Numbered from the stretch's first letter, positions 16,279 through 25,243 are shown. The stretch: 64,000 nucleotides of DNA from Dokdonella_A sp963758365 (GCA_963758365.1 CAVWVB010000001.1:2294001-2358000), one strand, 5' to 3'. The notes: generated from the letters alone by a model not told the origin. Numbers and translations: made by a program.

Positions 16279-17823
16279 ATGACCACCATGACCACCCGCC
16301 CGAGCCAGAACCGCGCGTTCTCCACCATCTTCCTGATCGAGATGTGGGAGCGCTTCGGCTACTACGGCATGCAGGCGCTGATCGTCTACTACATGGTGCA
16401 GAAGCTCGGATTCCCCGACGAACGCGCGACCGTGGTCTGGGGCGCGGCCGCGGCCCTGATCTATGTCGCGCCCGCAATTGGCGGCTGGATCGGCGACAAG
16501 ATACTCGGCACGCGGCGCACGATGCTGCTCGGCGCGGTGATCCTCGCGATGGGCTACGGACTCATGGTCGTGCCCGGGCAGAGCGTCTGGTTCCTGTTCT
16601 GCGCACTCGGCGTGATCGTGGTCGGCAACGGCCTGTTCAAGGCCAACGCGGGCAACCTCGTGCGCAAGATCTACGAGGGAGACGACTCGAGAATCGACAG
16701 CGCGTTCACGATCTACTACATGGCGGTCAACCTCGGCGCGATGTTCTCGCAGCTGCTCACGCCATGGCTCAAGGACTACGCGAACGAACATTACGGCAAC
16801 GGCCTCGGCTGGCACGTCGCGTTCGGGGTCTGTGCGATCGGCCTCGTATTCGGTCTCGCCAACTACGCGTTGATGCGCCGCGCGATGGCGCACATCGGTT
16901 CCGAACCCGACGAACGTCCGCTCGACTGGGGCAAGCTCGGCGCGGTCCTCGTGATCGGTGTCGGCGCGGTATTCGCGTCCGCGTACATCCTCCAGCATGA
17001 AGGCGTCGCGCGCCTGTTCGTGTATGTCGCCGCCGCAGCGGTTCTCGGCATCTTCGGCTACCTGATCGCGATCGGCCAGCGCGACGAACGCGCGGGCCTG
17101 ATCGCGGCGCTCGTGCTGACCGTGCAGACCGTGTTCTATTTCATCTTCTACCAGCAGATGTCGACCTCTCTGAACCTGTTCGCTCTGCGCAACGTCGATC
17201 CGGCATTCAACGTGTTCGGCCTGCATCTATGGGACTGGTCGCCGGCCCAGTTCCAGGCCTTCAATCCGATCTGGATCTTCATCCTGAGCCCGATTCTCGC
17301 CTGGGCCTACACGGCCGCGGGTCGCGCCAACAAGGACATTTCGATTGCTGCCAAGTTCGCGCTCGGCTTCGTGATCGTCGCCGCGGGCTTCTTCATCTAT
17401 GGCGCCTCGGGCTATTTCGCCGACGACGCGGGCAAGGTGTCCTCGTGGCTGATGGTCTGGGGTTACGGTGCGATCTCGCTCGGCGAACTGCTGGTCAGCG
17501 GCCTCGGCCTCGCAATGATCGCGCGCTACGTGCCCGCGCGCATGGGCGGCTTCATGATGGGCGCGTATTTCGTCGCTTCGGGCGTTTCGCAGTATCTCGG
17601 CGGCCTGGTCGCCAGTTACGCGAGCGTGCCGCAGGACATCACCGAACCGCTGCGGACCCTGCCGATCTACACGAACCTGTTCAACCGGCTCGGCATCGCC
17701 GCCCTGGTCTGTACGCTGATCGCGATTGCGGTATTGCCGCTGATGAAGCGCCTGTCGGCGACCCACCACCGCAAGGACCATATGGACGGCGGTGCGCTGC
17801 CGACGATCGCGAGCGAGGAATAG
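16279..17823 (+). CDS. POT/PTR2-family proton-coupled peptide transporter
   Basis: 514 residues, about 14 membrane spans. The N-terminal helix has the POT motif EMWERFGYYGMQAL (ExxER and YYG), followed by GGWIGDKILGTRRTM between helices 2 and 3, the GNGLFKANAGNLV segment, and FYQQMSTSLNLFA later. POT carriers import di- and tripeptides with protons. The ATG at 16279 gives the usual short N-terminus. It converges on the exported Gly/His/Met-rich protein gene, with a GC hairpin in between. Confidence 0.92.
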   Translation: MTTMTTRPSQNRAFSTIFLIEMWERFGYYGMQALIVYYMVQKLGFPDERATVVWGAAAALIYVAPAIGGWIGDKILGTRRTMLLGAVILAMGYGLMVVPGQSVWFLFCALGVIVVGNGLFKANAGNLVRKIYEGDDSRIDSAFTIYYMAVNLGAMFSQLLTPWLKDYANEHYGNGLGWHVAFGVCAIGLVFGLANYALMRRAMAHIGSEPDERPLDWGKLGAVLVIGVGAVFASAYILQHEGVARLFVYVAAAAVLGIFGYLIAIGQRDERAGLIAALVLTVQTVFYFIFYQQMSTSLNLFALRNVDPAFNVFGLHLWDWSPAQFQAFNPIWIFILSPILAWAYTAAGRANKDISIAAKFALGFVIVAAGFFIYGASGYFADDAGKVSSWLMVWGYGAISLGELLVSGLGLAMIARYVPARMGGFMMGAYFVASGVSQYLGGLVASYASVPQDITEPLRTLPIYTNLFNRLGIAALVCTLIAIAVLPLMKRLSATHHRKDHMDGGALPTIASEE

Positions 17824-17843
17824 ACGGCGCGCTTGCGGCCGTT

Positions 17844-17869
17844 CGTTGCGGGCTCACCGGCCCGCAACG
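17844..17869. terminator. GC-rich hairpin between convergent genes
   Basis: CGTTGCGGGC (17844-17853) pairs perfectly with GCCCGCAACG (17860-17869) around a six-base loop, just after the peptide transporter stop. It overlaps the last codons of the convergent gene. There is no T-run on either strand, so it is at best a weak or bidirectional terminator. Confidence 0.4.
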
Positions 17870-18621
17870 GGAACCTTGGCCGGTGCCGCCGGCGCGGGCA
17901 TGGCGACGCGATCGAATATGCGCACGAATTCGCGGGGCTGGGGGTCGTCGGCGTGTTTCAGGCTGACGTGCCGTTCGAGACGGCACGCTTCGCCCAGGCG
18001 GTAACGCTCATGCAGCACGTCGCCATCTTCGGTCAGCGTGTCGATCACGACATCCGGCTGCAGCGAAGTCAGTGCCACGGTACCGCCGACGCCGGGACCA
18101 CTCAGGTTGCTGCCGTCGCGATCGAGTTCGAGCGGAAATTCGCCATCGTCGATACGGATTCGCCTGGCCAGCGCGGTGAACGTGATCTGCTGCGCGAACG
18201 CGCGTATGAGTCCACGCTGGTGCTGCTCCTCTTCGGCATTGCCGCCGGCCGCGTCGGACGTCCTCGGCGTGGAGCGATCGCCGCCATGGTGTCCACCATG
18301 AGCGCGGCCGCCCATGCCGCCTCCGCCCATGCCTCCGCCCATGCCGCCCGCGCCCATGCCAGCGCCGTGATCGCCTGCGGAGCCGTGCCCGTGGTGCGAG
18401 CCGGCGTGCTGCGTGCTGCGTGCAGGCGTGGCTGCGGCACCTGCGTCCGGCGCCGCGGTCAACGCCGGATCGAGCCTCCAGACACCGAATACGGGCGCGA
18501 CCGACGGCGAGGACTGCACTGGCACCGGCAGCGCCGCGTGGGCCCATGCGCATGCCAATGCCCAGCAGCAGATCGAACGCAGGATCACGGGCACCGGAAA
18601 TCTCCTGACGATGCAGACCAC
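17854..18621 (-). CDS. exported Gly/His/Met-rich protein divergent from CpxRA-like genes
   Basis: 255 residues from a GTG at 18621. The N-terminal 30 residues form a signal peptide (cleavage probably after AWAHA). A linker near residues 65-115 is dominated by Gly, His and Met, with GMGGGMGGGGMGG and paired histidines, composition typical of metal-binding segments. The C-terminal half (FTALARRIRIDDGEFPLELDRDG, then HERYRLGEACRLERHVSL) looks like an ordered beta domain that I do not recognise. It is divergent from the CpxRA-like operon, where cpxP sits in enterobacteria, but it has no CpxP LTxxQ motif. Confidence 0.65.
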   Translation of the reverse strand: MVCIVRRFPVPVILRSICCWALACAWAHAALPVPVQSSPSVAPVFGVWRLDPALTAAPDAGAAATPARSTQHAGSHHGHGSAGDHGAGMGAGGMGGGMGGGGMGGRAHGGHHGGDRSTPRTSDAAGGNAEEEQHQRGLIRAFAQQITFTALARRIRIDDGEFPLELDRDGSNLSGPGVGGTVALTSLQPDVVIDTLTEDGDVLHERYRLGEACRLERHVSLKHADDPQPREFVRIFDRVAMPAPAAPAKVPVAGR

Positions 18622-18733
18622 GGAGCATCACGCCAGCACCGCCCACGAGCGGCGGCTGTCGGCGGATTCCAGTGATGTAAACGCGATGACCGGCTCTGCA
18701 TCGGCCCCCCGCCAGGCGCCGTCCGGGCATCAC

Positions 18734-18748
18734 GTAAAGGTGTGCAAA
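18734..18748 (+). promoter_or_regulatory. CpxR-like operator GTAAA-N5-GCAAA
   Basis: GTAAA (18734-18738), five bases, then GCAAA (18744-18748). This matches the enterobacterial CpxR box GTAAA-N5-GTAAA at nine of ten fixed positions. It lies 61 bases upstream of the CpxR-like regulator start and 113 bases from the divergent exported protein start, so it could serve either gene. Binding is inferred. Confidence 0.45.
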
Positions 18749-18808
18749 GCCGCGCAAGTGCCTGAAAAGGCACGGCCGAACCGTATTGGCGGGCGCTATG
18801 CTTGGCGC

Positions 18809-19534
18809 ATGGGTCGCAACCGCATCCTGCTCGCCGACGACGACGTGGAACTTGCGCAGTTGCTGCGCGACTTCCTTGCGCGTGAAGGTTTCGACGTCGC
18901 TCTTGCGCACAGCGCAGACGAGGCGCTCGCCGCTGCGCGCGCCGAAGCGTTCGACGCCCTCGTGCTCGACGTGATGATGCCCGGCCGCTCGGGACTCGAC
19001 GCACTGCGGGAGTTGCGCCGCGAGTCGGCGTTGCCGGTGCTGATGTTGACCGCACTGGGCGAGGACATCGACCGCATTCTCGGTCTCGAACTCGGTGCCG
19101 ACGACTACATTCCCAAGCCCTGCAATCCGCGTGAACTCGCGGCGCGGCTGCGTGCCGTGCTGCGTCGCGCACGCGGCGAGGGCAGCGAGGCGCTGACCGA
19201 TCTGCACAACGGTCCGATCCGGGTGCGCGCGGCCTCGCGCAGCGTCAGCGTCGACGGTCAGCCGGTGACCCTGACTGCAACCGAATTCGATCTACTCGTG
19301 CTGCTGCTGCGCGAAGCCGGCCGCGTGGTCAGCAAGGAGCGTATTTCCCAGTCCGTTCTCGGCCGGCCACTCGGACCGTTCGACCGCTCGATCGACGTGC
19401 ACGTGTCCAACCTGCGCCGCAAGCTCGGCGATGCGGCCGACGGCACGTCGCCAATCACCACGATCCACCGCAGCGGCTATCTGCTGCGCCAGCTGGACTC
19501 GCCATCGGGCGCCGGCAGCGACGAGCGCGCATGA
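18809..19534 (+). CDS. cpxR: OmpR-family response regulator, CpxR-like
   Basis: 241 residues. Receiver domain with acidic pocket ADDD (residues 9-12), phosphorylation site D54 in LVLDVMMPGRSG, and GLELGADDYIPKPCNPREL with the conserved lysine. A winged-helix DNA-binding domain follows (VTLTATEFDLLVLLLREAG to DVHVSNLRRKLG). The GLELGADDY(I/L)PKP stretch is closer to CpxR than to OmpR or PhoB. The stop overlaps the kinase start by four bases. A CpxR-like box 61 bases upstream suggests autoregulation. Confidence 0.85.
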   Translation: MGRNRILLADDDVELAQLLRDFLAREGFDVALAHSADEALAAARAEAFDALVLDVMMPGRSGLDALRELRRESALPVLMLTALGEDIDRILGLELGADDYIPKPCNPRELAARLRAVLRRARGEGSEALTDLHNGPIRVRAASRSVSVDGQPVTLTATEFDLLVLLLREAGRVVSKERISQSVLGRPLGPFDRSIDVHVSNLRRKLGDAADGTSPITTIHRSGYLLRQLDSPSGAGSDERA

Positions 19535-20907
19535 TGCGACGCCTGTTCTGGCGCATTTTCGCCGCGTTCTGGAGCGCGACGGTCGTCGTGCTCGTCGCGT
19601 TCGCATGGATCAGCACGCGAACGTTCGAGAACGAGACGATTCCCGGGCTCGGCATCACGCGCCTGCAGGCCGCGATGGACGACCTGCTCAGCCGCACCGC
19701 ACGCGAGCTGCGCCGCAACGGCGAACCGGATACGCAGCGCTGGTTGCGCACCGCGAGCGGCTTCGGACCGATCGGCGTGTATGTATTCACGACCGACCGC
19801 ACCGAGTTGCTCGGGCGCAGCACATCGCCGATGGTCGACCACGCCGCACTCGCGGTGCTCGACGACCCGCTTTCACGGGACCGCGGCGAGATCGCGACGA
19901 CCGGAACGGAACGCTTGCGCGCGCGACCGATCCGCACCCGCGACGGCCGGTTCTATGCGGGCGTCGCGGCGCTCGAGGGCAATTTCCTGTCGCGCCTGCT
20001 GTCACGCCGGCCGCGAGCGTTCTGGACGAACATCGGCGTGGCGATGGTCGTCAGCGCGCTGTTCAGTCTGCTCCTGGCCGGCTATGTGAGCGCGCCGTTG
20101 ACGCGTATCCGCAAGAGCACCCGGCGTTTCGCCGAGGGCGATCTGGATGCACGCGTGGGACATCTGCGCTTCGGGCGCAGCGCCGAGATCATCGCGCTCG
20201 CCGCCGAGTTCGACGGCATGGCGGAGCGCATCAAGGCGCTGGTCGAGAGCCATCGCCGCCTGGTTCGCGACGTCTCCCACGAGCTGCGGTCGCCGCTGGC
20301 GCGCCAGCGCGTCGCACTCGAACTCGCGCGCGGCGGCGATGCGCCGCAGGTGGAAGCGTCGCTGGATCGCATCGAGCGCGAAACCAACCGGCTCGAAGGC
20401 ATGCTCGCCCAGGCCCTCGAGCTGTCGCGGCTGGAGACCGCGACCGGCGCCGCCGACGATCAGGTCGAACTCGACCGGCTGCTTGAGGACGTGATCACCA
20501 ACGCGGCCTACGAAGGCGCGCCGCGCGGACGCAAGGTGGTACTCGCCGAGTGCGCGCGGCTGACGCTGACCGGGTCGAGCGCCGCGCTGCACAGCGCGTT
20601 CGAGAACGTGATCCGCAACGCGCTGGCCTACACGGCCGACGGCAGCACGGTTGGCGTGCGCCTCACGCGCGCAGGCAACGATGCGCTGATCACGGTGCGC
20701 GACCACGGACCGGGTGTAGCCGATGCGGATCTGGTACGCATCTTCGAGCCGTTCTATCGCACCGACGATGCGCGCACACGATCGAGCGGCGGTACCGGGC
20801 TCGGCCTCGCGATCGCGCGCCGCGCGATCGAGCGTCACGGCGGCCGCATCGTCGCGCGCAATCCGCAGGACGGCGGTCTCGAGGTGACGATCACGCTGCC
20901 CCTGTAG
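19531..20907 (+). CDS. cpxA: HAMP-domain sensor histidine kinase, CpxA-like
   Basis: 458 residues. One membrane helix near residues 8-28, a periplasmic sensor of about 135 residues, a second helix near 165-188, and HAMP from YVSAPLTRIRKSTRRFA. The dimerisation box VSHELRSPLARQR has His250 as phosphate acceptor. The ATPase domain shows the N box (IRNALAYTADGS), DHGPG and GGTGLGLAIARRA. The sensor does not resemble a named ligand domain. It is translationally coupled to the CpxR-like regulator, its likely partner. Confidence 0.85.
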   Translation: MMRRLFWRIFAAFWSATVVVLVAFAWISTRTFENETIPGLGITRLQAAMDDLLSRTARELRRNGEPDTQRWLRTASGFGPIGVYVFTTDRTELLGRSTSPMVDHAALAVLDDPLSRDRGEIATTGTERLRARPIRTRDGRFYAGVAALEGNFLSRLLSRRPRAFWTNIGVAMVVSALFSLLLAGYVSAPLTRIRKSTRRFAEGDLDARVGHLRFGRSAEIIALAAEFDGMAERIKALVESHRRLVRDVSHELRSPLARQRVALELARGGDAPQVEASLDRIERETNRLEGMLAQALELSRLETATGAADDQVELDRLLEDVITNAAYEGAPRGRKVVLAECARLTLTGSSAALHSAFENVIRNALAYTADGSTVGVRLTRAGNDALITVRDHGPGVADADLVRIFEPFYRTDDARTRSSGGTGLGLAIARRAIERHGGRIVARNPQDGGLEVTITLPL

Positions 20908-21057
20908 CACACGCGGGAATGCGTCAGCGCGTGGGCCTGTCCGGACCCGGCGGGCCACGCGCCGGACGCCGATCCACACCCGGGCAATGGGCGCGATCCC
21001 CGCGCTGGCGGTGCGTTCGGACCGATCGACCCTGCGCACGCAGGTCGAGCTGGCACA

Positions 21058-22359
21058 ATGCAGCGCATGAGAGCGCAGACTGCGATCCGCCGCGGGTTCT
21101 ACCGGCGTGCACGCGAACTGGCCGGCACGCTGGCCTGGCTGCGCCTGTGCGCGGTCGGCGGGCAGACCCTGACCGTCTGGATCGTCGCCCGCGTGTTCGC
21201 GATGCCGATCGCGGTAGCGCCCCTCGCGACCGGCATCGGCCTGCTCGCGACATTCGCCCTGTTCGTGTTCTGGCGTCTCGCACGGCCCTGGCCGGTCGGT
21301 CTTGCGGAGGCTTTTGGCCATGTCGCCGTGGACATCCTGGTGCTCGCGTATCTGCTGTACTGGTCCGGTGGTGTCGGCAACCCGTTCGTGTCCCTGCTGG
21401 TGCTGCCGATTGCGCTCGCCGCCGCGGCAATGCCGCTGCGCTACGTCGCCGCGGTTGCCGTACTCGCGGCGACATGCTTCGCGGTGCTGATCCGCTGGCA
21501 TGTCGATCTGCCCCCGCTGCAGGAGATCGATGCCGGCGGCATGGTCAACCTGCATTTCGCCGGCACAAGTGTCAATTTCGTGGTCACCGCGGCCATCCTC
21601 GCGTTCTTCATCGCGCGTCTCGCGCGTGCGCTGCGCGAGCGCGAGGCCGAGGTCCAGCGCGAACGCGAGCGTACCCTGCGCGACGAGGGCATTCTCGCGA
21701 TCGCGACCCAGGCTGCGGGCACCGCACACGAACTCAATACGCCGCTGTCCACGATCCGCACCCTGCTCGGCGAACTGCGGCACGATCACGTGGCCGATCC
21801 CGCGCTCGCCGCCGATCTTGCGTTGCTCGCGGGCCAGGCCGAGCGCTGTCGTGACATCCTGCGCGAGCTCGTCGCGGTCGGCAGCCGACAGCTGGCCGGA
21901 AACCCTCAGCACACCACCCTGGCCGCGTTCGTAGCCGACTGCGAGAACCAGTTCCGTCTGCTGCGTCCGGAAGTCGTGCTCACGACCGCGGTCGCGGCAG
22001 ACGTCGGCGTCCTTGCGATCGCCGTCGCACCGGACCTGCGCCACGCGCTGATCAATCTCCTGAGCAACGCGGCGGACGCCTCGCTCGCAACCGGCGCAAA
22101 GGCCGTCGGTCTGGTCGTCGTTGCGCAGGCGGAGCGGGTCGAATTCGCGGTACGCGATTTCGGTGCGGGAGACGGTATCGCGGCTGGAGCCGGCACGTCG
22201 TTCCGGACCAGCAAGCGCGACGGCCTCGGCCTCGGTCTTGCGCTCGCCCACGCAACCGCCGAACGTCTCGGCGGCGAGTTGACCGCGCATGGCTGCGCGG
22301 ACGGCGGCATGCTGCAGCGATTGCGCGTGCCGCGCGTTGCAGCCGACAATGGTCCCTGA
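21058..22359 (+). CDS. regB: RegB/PrrB/ActS-type redox sensor histidine kinase
   Basis: 433 residues with about six membrane helices in the first 190. Between helices is GGVGNPFVSLLVLP, the GGxxNPF quinone-sensing motif of RegB. The kinase box AAGTAHELNTPLSTI has His224, and Cys264 follows 40 residues later in AERCRDIL, the spacing of His225 and redox-active Cys265 in Rhodobacter RegB. The ATPase domain ends GLGLGLALAHATAERLGG. RegB autophosphorylates in response to low oxygen or a reduced quinone pool. Its stop overlaps the regA-like start by one base. Confidence 0.92.
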   Translation: MQRMRAQTAIRRGFYRRARELAGTLAWLRLCAVGGQTLTVWIVARVFAMPIAVAPLATGIGLLATFALFVFWRLARPWPVGLAEAFGHVAVDILVLAYLLYWSGGVGNPFVSLLVLPIALAAAAMPLRYVAAVAVLAATCFAVLIRWHVDLPPLQEIDAGGMVNLHFAGTSVNFVVTAAILAFFIARLARALREREAEVQRERERTLRDEGILAIATQAAGTAHELNTPLSTIRTLLGELRHDHVADPALAADLALLAGQAERCRDILRELVAVGSRQLAGNPQHTTLAAFVADCENQFRLLRPEVVLTTAVAADVGVLAIAVAPDLRHALINLLSNAADASLATGAKAVGLVVVAQAERVEFAVRDFGAGDGIAAGAGTSFRTSKRDGLGLGLALAHATAERLGGELTAHGCADGGMLQRLRVPRVAADNGP

Positions 22360-22928
22360 TGAACAGTGCACCGACGCGATACGTCATCGTGATCGACGAC
22401 GACCCGGTTTTCAGCAGCGTGCTCGCGCGCGCGCTGACTGCACGCGGCTTCACCGCGGAGACCGCGGTGAATGGCGGGCAGGCACTCGCTCTCATGCGCA
22501 CGCATGCGGTGGATTTCGCGGTCCTCGATCTCAAGCTCGGAACCGAGAACGGACTCACCCTGATTCCCGAACTGCTCGCGGTGCGCCCCGGTCTGCGCAT
22601 CCTGCTGCTGACCGGCTACGCATCGATCGCGACCGCCGTCGAGGCAATCAAGCGCGGTGCACACGACTATCTCGCCAAACCGGTCGATGCGGATCAGGTC
22701 GCGCAGGCGCTGCTCGGGGAACCCGACCACGAACCCGCCGACCTGCCGCTGCCGCGGCAGGCGCCCCCATTGAAACGGCTCGAATGGGAGCACATCCAAC
22801 GCGTGCTGGCCATTTGCGACGGCAACATTTCCGAGGCCGCCCGGCGCCTCGGCCTGCATCGGCGCACGCTGCAGCGCAAGCTTTCCAAGCGGCCGGTTCG
22901 CGAATCGGGCGCGGCCAACAACCGTTGA
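22359..22928 (+). CDS. regA: RegA/PrrA/ActR-type response regulator
   Basis: 189 residues, close to the 184 of RegA. Receiver: IDDD (residues 12-15), phosphoacceptor D57 in FAVLDLKLGTENGL, and the highly conserved LTGYASIATAVEAIKRGA. A short linker with prolines leads to a Fis-type helix-turn-helix (GNISEAARRLGLHRRTLQRKL), nearly the RegA DNA-recognition sequence. RegA controls respiration, redox balance and fixation pathways. It starts on the TGATG shared with the RegB-like gene. Confidence 0.93.
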   Translation: MNSAPTRYVIVIDDDPVFSSVLARALTARGFTAETAVNGGQALALMRTHAVDFAVLDLKLGTENGLTLIPELLAVRPGLRILLLTGYASIATAVEAIKRGAHDYLAKPVDADQVAQALLGEPDHEPADLPLPRQAPPLKRLEWEHIQRVLAICDGNISEAARRLGLHRRTLQRKLSKRPVRESGAANNR

Positions 22929-23049
22929 ACGCGATTGTGGTACCCATGCCGGAGCAGGCGCAGTGCGCAGTGACAATCCGCCGCAGTTCCCACCCTTGCG
23001 CCACGGCTATCCTGCTGGTCATCTCAATGCAAACCTGCCGGTCTTCGTC

Positions 23050-24006
23050 ATGAATCCATCGCGTCTAGCGCTGCTCGCTTCCCTGTCCGCCGCAATGGTC
23101 CCGGCGGCCGCGAATGCGTGTTCCAGTTGCGGCTGCACGTTGAACGCGGACTGGGCGACCCAGGGACTCGCGAGCGGCACGGGCTGGCGCTTCGACCTGC
23201 GGGAGGACTATTTCAACCAGTCGGAATTGCGCAGTGGCACCGACAGCGTCGACCGCGCGGATATCGAACTGCCGAACGAACGCGAGGTCCAGCAGACCAC
23301 GCTCAATCGCAACAAGACGCTGGGCCTCGAATACAGTCCGAATGCGCGCTGGGGGATCGGCGTGTCGCTGCCCTGGTACGACCGCTACCACACGACGATC
23401 GGCGAGGACCAGACCGAGCTGTCCACTTCCCACTCGCGCGGCATCGGCGATCTGCGCGTGGTCGCGCGCTACGCCGGATTCGCGGCGGACCACGCAACCG
23501 GCATCCAGTTCGGCCTCAAACTGCCGACCGGACGCAGCGACGACCGCTTCCGCGACGGCCCGCTCACCGGCGAGATCGTCGATCGCGGCCTGCAACCCGG
23601 CACCGGCACGACCGACCTGCTGTTCGGCGCCTACCATTTCGGCGCGCTCGCGACGCATTGGGACTGGTTCGCACAGGGTCTGGTGCAGGTGCCGCTCGAT
23701 TCCAGCGATGGTTTCAAGCCCGGTGACGGCATCAATCTCAGCATCGGCACGCGCTACGTGGCAAGCGCGTTCTTCGTCCCGCAACTGCAGCTCAATCTGC
23801 GTGCCGAGAAGCGCGAGTCCGGCGTCAATGCCGACATCGAGAGTAGCGGCGCGACGCTGGCCTATCTCAGCCCCGGCTTCACCCTCAACTTCAGCCGCCG
23901 CCTGGCCGGCTTCCTGTTCGTCCAGGCGCCCGTCTACCAGCGCGTGAACGGACTGCAGATCGAGCCGCGGTATTCGATCTCGGCCGGACTGCATTACATC
24001 TTATAA
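23050..24006 (+). CDS. exported beta-barrel-like protein with N-terminal CSSCGC motif
   Basis: 318 residues. A signal peptide (about 1-22) ends just before ACSSCGC, three cysteines in five residues at the mature N-terminus. The remainder is rich in alternating aromatic and polar residues with strands such as LGLEYSPNARWGIGVSLPWYD, FGLKLPTG and LRAEKRES, and ends in tyrosine-isoleucine-leucine, all typical of an outer-membrane barrel. It resembles proteins annotated as transporters or phenol-degradation MetA-like porins; I do not know a function. It follows regBA by 121 bases on the same strand. Confidence 0.62.
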   Translation: MNPSRLALLASLSAAMVPAAANACSSCGCTLNADWATQGLASGTGWRFDLREDYFNQSELRSGTDSVDRADIELPNEREVQQTTLNRNKTLGLEYSPNARWGIGVSLPWYDRYHTTIGEDQTELSTSHSRGIGDLRVVARYAGFAADHATGIQFGLKLPTGRSDDRFRDGPLTGEIVDRGLQPGTGTTDLLFGAYHFGALATHWDWFAQGLVQVPLDSSDGFKPGDGINLSIGTRYVASAFFVPQLQLNLRAEKRESGVNADIESSGATLAYLSPGFTLNFSRRLAGFLFVQAPVYQRVNGLQIEPRYSISAGLHYIL

Positions 24007-24043
24007 AAAGCCTGGGCAAGTCCATCGTGGACTTGCCCAGGCT
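24004..24043 (-). terminator. strong intrinsic terminator, 16-bp perfect stem
   Basis: AGCCTGGGCAAGTCCA (24009-24024), loop TCG, then its exact reverse complement (24028-24043). Read on the minus strand the stem is followed by TTTTT-ATAA, a proper U-run. It therefore ends the minus-strand DUF3037/HipA-like transcript, and may also stop plus-strand transcription from the barrel gene. Confidence 0.9.
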
Positions 24044-24093
24044 CGCTCGCGTCCGGCACCGGTCCGGACGCGCGCACACACCCGATTCCGAAA

Positions 24094-24489
24094 CTACTGC
24101 GGCCGGTTGCGCGGCGTTTGCACCATGGTACGCAACAGGTGGTCGAGCGCAGCGGCAGGGTCCGCGCAGCGGCCGGTATGCGTCGCGGAGGTCTGGATCA
24201 TCGTGCTGCGCGGCGCGGTGAGCCAATGGAAGCGTTCGCGCCGGGGCAGTCGACCGATCGGCCCGGCCGCCGCGCCGCCCGCGCAGATCGCGGTGAATGC
24301 CGCGAGATGCCCGCGCACCGTGTCGAGATCGATTGCCGGATCGAGCGCGAGCAGACGTGCCTCGTCGACCTCGATGCGCGCGTCGAGGAAGTCGGCCTCC
24401 TTGCACGACAGCACGACGCCGACGTTGGCGAACTCGCCGCGCTCGACGCGCGGCACGATCCGGATCAGCGCGTAGTCATAGGCGAGCAC
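24094..24489 (-). CDS. DUF3037 protein
   Basis: 131 residues from the GTG at 24489: VLAYDYALIRIVPRVERGEFANVGVVL is the DUF3037 opening; the end has RFHWLTAPRSTMIQTS and THTGRC. The role is unknown. The start overlaps the HipA-like kinase gene by 14 bases; an ATG at 24513 would lengthen both the protein and the overlap. DUF3037 genes regularly accompany HipA-like kinase genes, so the two products probably work together. A strong terminator lies 51 bases beyond the stop. Confidence 0.8.
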   Translation of the reverse strand: MLAYDYALIRIVPRVERGEFANVGVVLSCKEADFLDARIEVDEARLLALDPAIDLDTVRGHLAAFTAICAGGAAAGPIGRLPRRERFHWLTAPRSTMIQTSATHTGRCADPAAALDHLLRTMVQTPRNRPQ

Positions 24490-25243
24490 GCAGCGCCTCC
24501 TCGAGAAATGCATGCGGCGCTTCGATTCGCCGGCACAGATAGCGGGCGTACGCGGCGCGATGCGCAGCGGCATCGGCGAATGGCGCATCAACTGCAAGCC
24601 AGGTGCCTGGAATCATCGCGACCACGCGTTCGACGACATCGCGCGTAACCAAGGCGCCCAGACGCGCATCCGCTTCGCGCAAGGCCGTCGCGAACGGCAG
24701 CAGCACATGATCGCGGATACGCGGGAACGGATCGGTCGCCCGCTCCATGTAGCCGTCCCAGTCATGATGGAAATACAGCGCCGCACCGTGATCGATCAAC
24801 CACAGCTCGCGATGCCAGAGCAGCAGGTTGGTGTTGCGGGCCGTACGGTCGACATTGCTGACCAGCGCATCGAACCAGACGATCGCGGAGGCGAGCGGCG
24901 CCGCGGGCTGGTCCACGACCGGATCGAAGCTGATCGATCCCGGCAGGTAGTCGAGCGCGAGATTGATTCCCGCAGAGGCGCGGATCAGATGCTGGATCTC
25001 CGGATCAGGCTCGGTGCGTGCGAGATCCGCATCGACTTCGACCAGCACGATCTCGGGCACGCGCAGGCCGAGCGCACGCGCGAGTTCGCCGGCGACCAGT
25101 TCGGCGATCAGCGCCTTGGCTCCCTGGCCGGCGCCACGGAACTTGAGCACGTACATGCCCTCGTCGTCGGCCTCGACGATCGCCGGCAGCGAACCGCCTT
25201 CACGCAGCGGAGTGACGTAACGCGTGGCTGCGATGGTCCTCAA
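24476..25243 (-). CDS. HipA-like kinase
   Basis: About 255 residues. YVTPLREGGSLPAIVEADDEGMYVLKF gives a nucleotide-binding loop and lysine. GAGQGAKALIAELVAGELARALGL, WFDALVSNVDRTARNTNLLLW and LWLIDHGAALYFHHDW correspond to the HipA-type catalytic loop and DHG metal motif. HipA is a Ser/Thr kinase of toxin-antitoxin systems, but this group lacks HipB and pairs with DUF3037. The start is uncertain; a TTG at 25243 is the only alternative initiation codon I found near the conserved region. Confidence 0.78.
   Translation of the reverse strand: MRTIAATRYVTPLREGGSLPAIVEADDEGMYVLKFRGAGQGAKALIAELVAGELARALGLRVPEIVLVEVDADLARTEPDPEIQHLIRASAGINLALDYLPGSISFDPVVDQPAAPLASAIVWFDALVSNVDRTARNTNLLLWHRELWLIDHGAALYFHHDWDGYMERATDPFPRIRDHVLLPFATALREADARLGALVTRDVVERVVAMIPGTWLAVDAPFADAAAHRAAYARYLCRRIEAPHAFLEEALRARL

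Noticed and set aside
20002..22371. Open minus-strand frame of 789 codons opposite the two kinase genes
   Set aside because: Antisense to two well supported histidine kinases with Arg-rich, featureless sequence.
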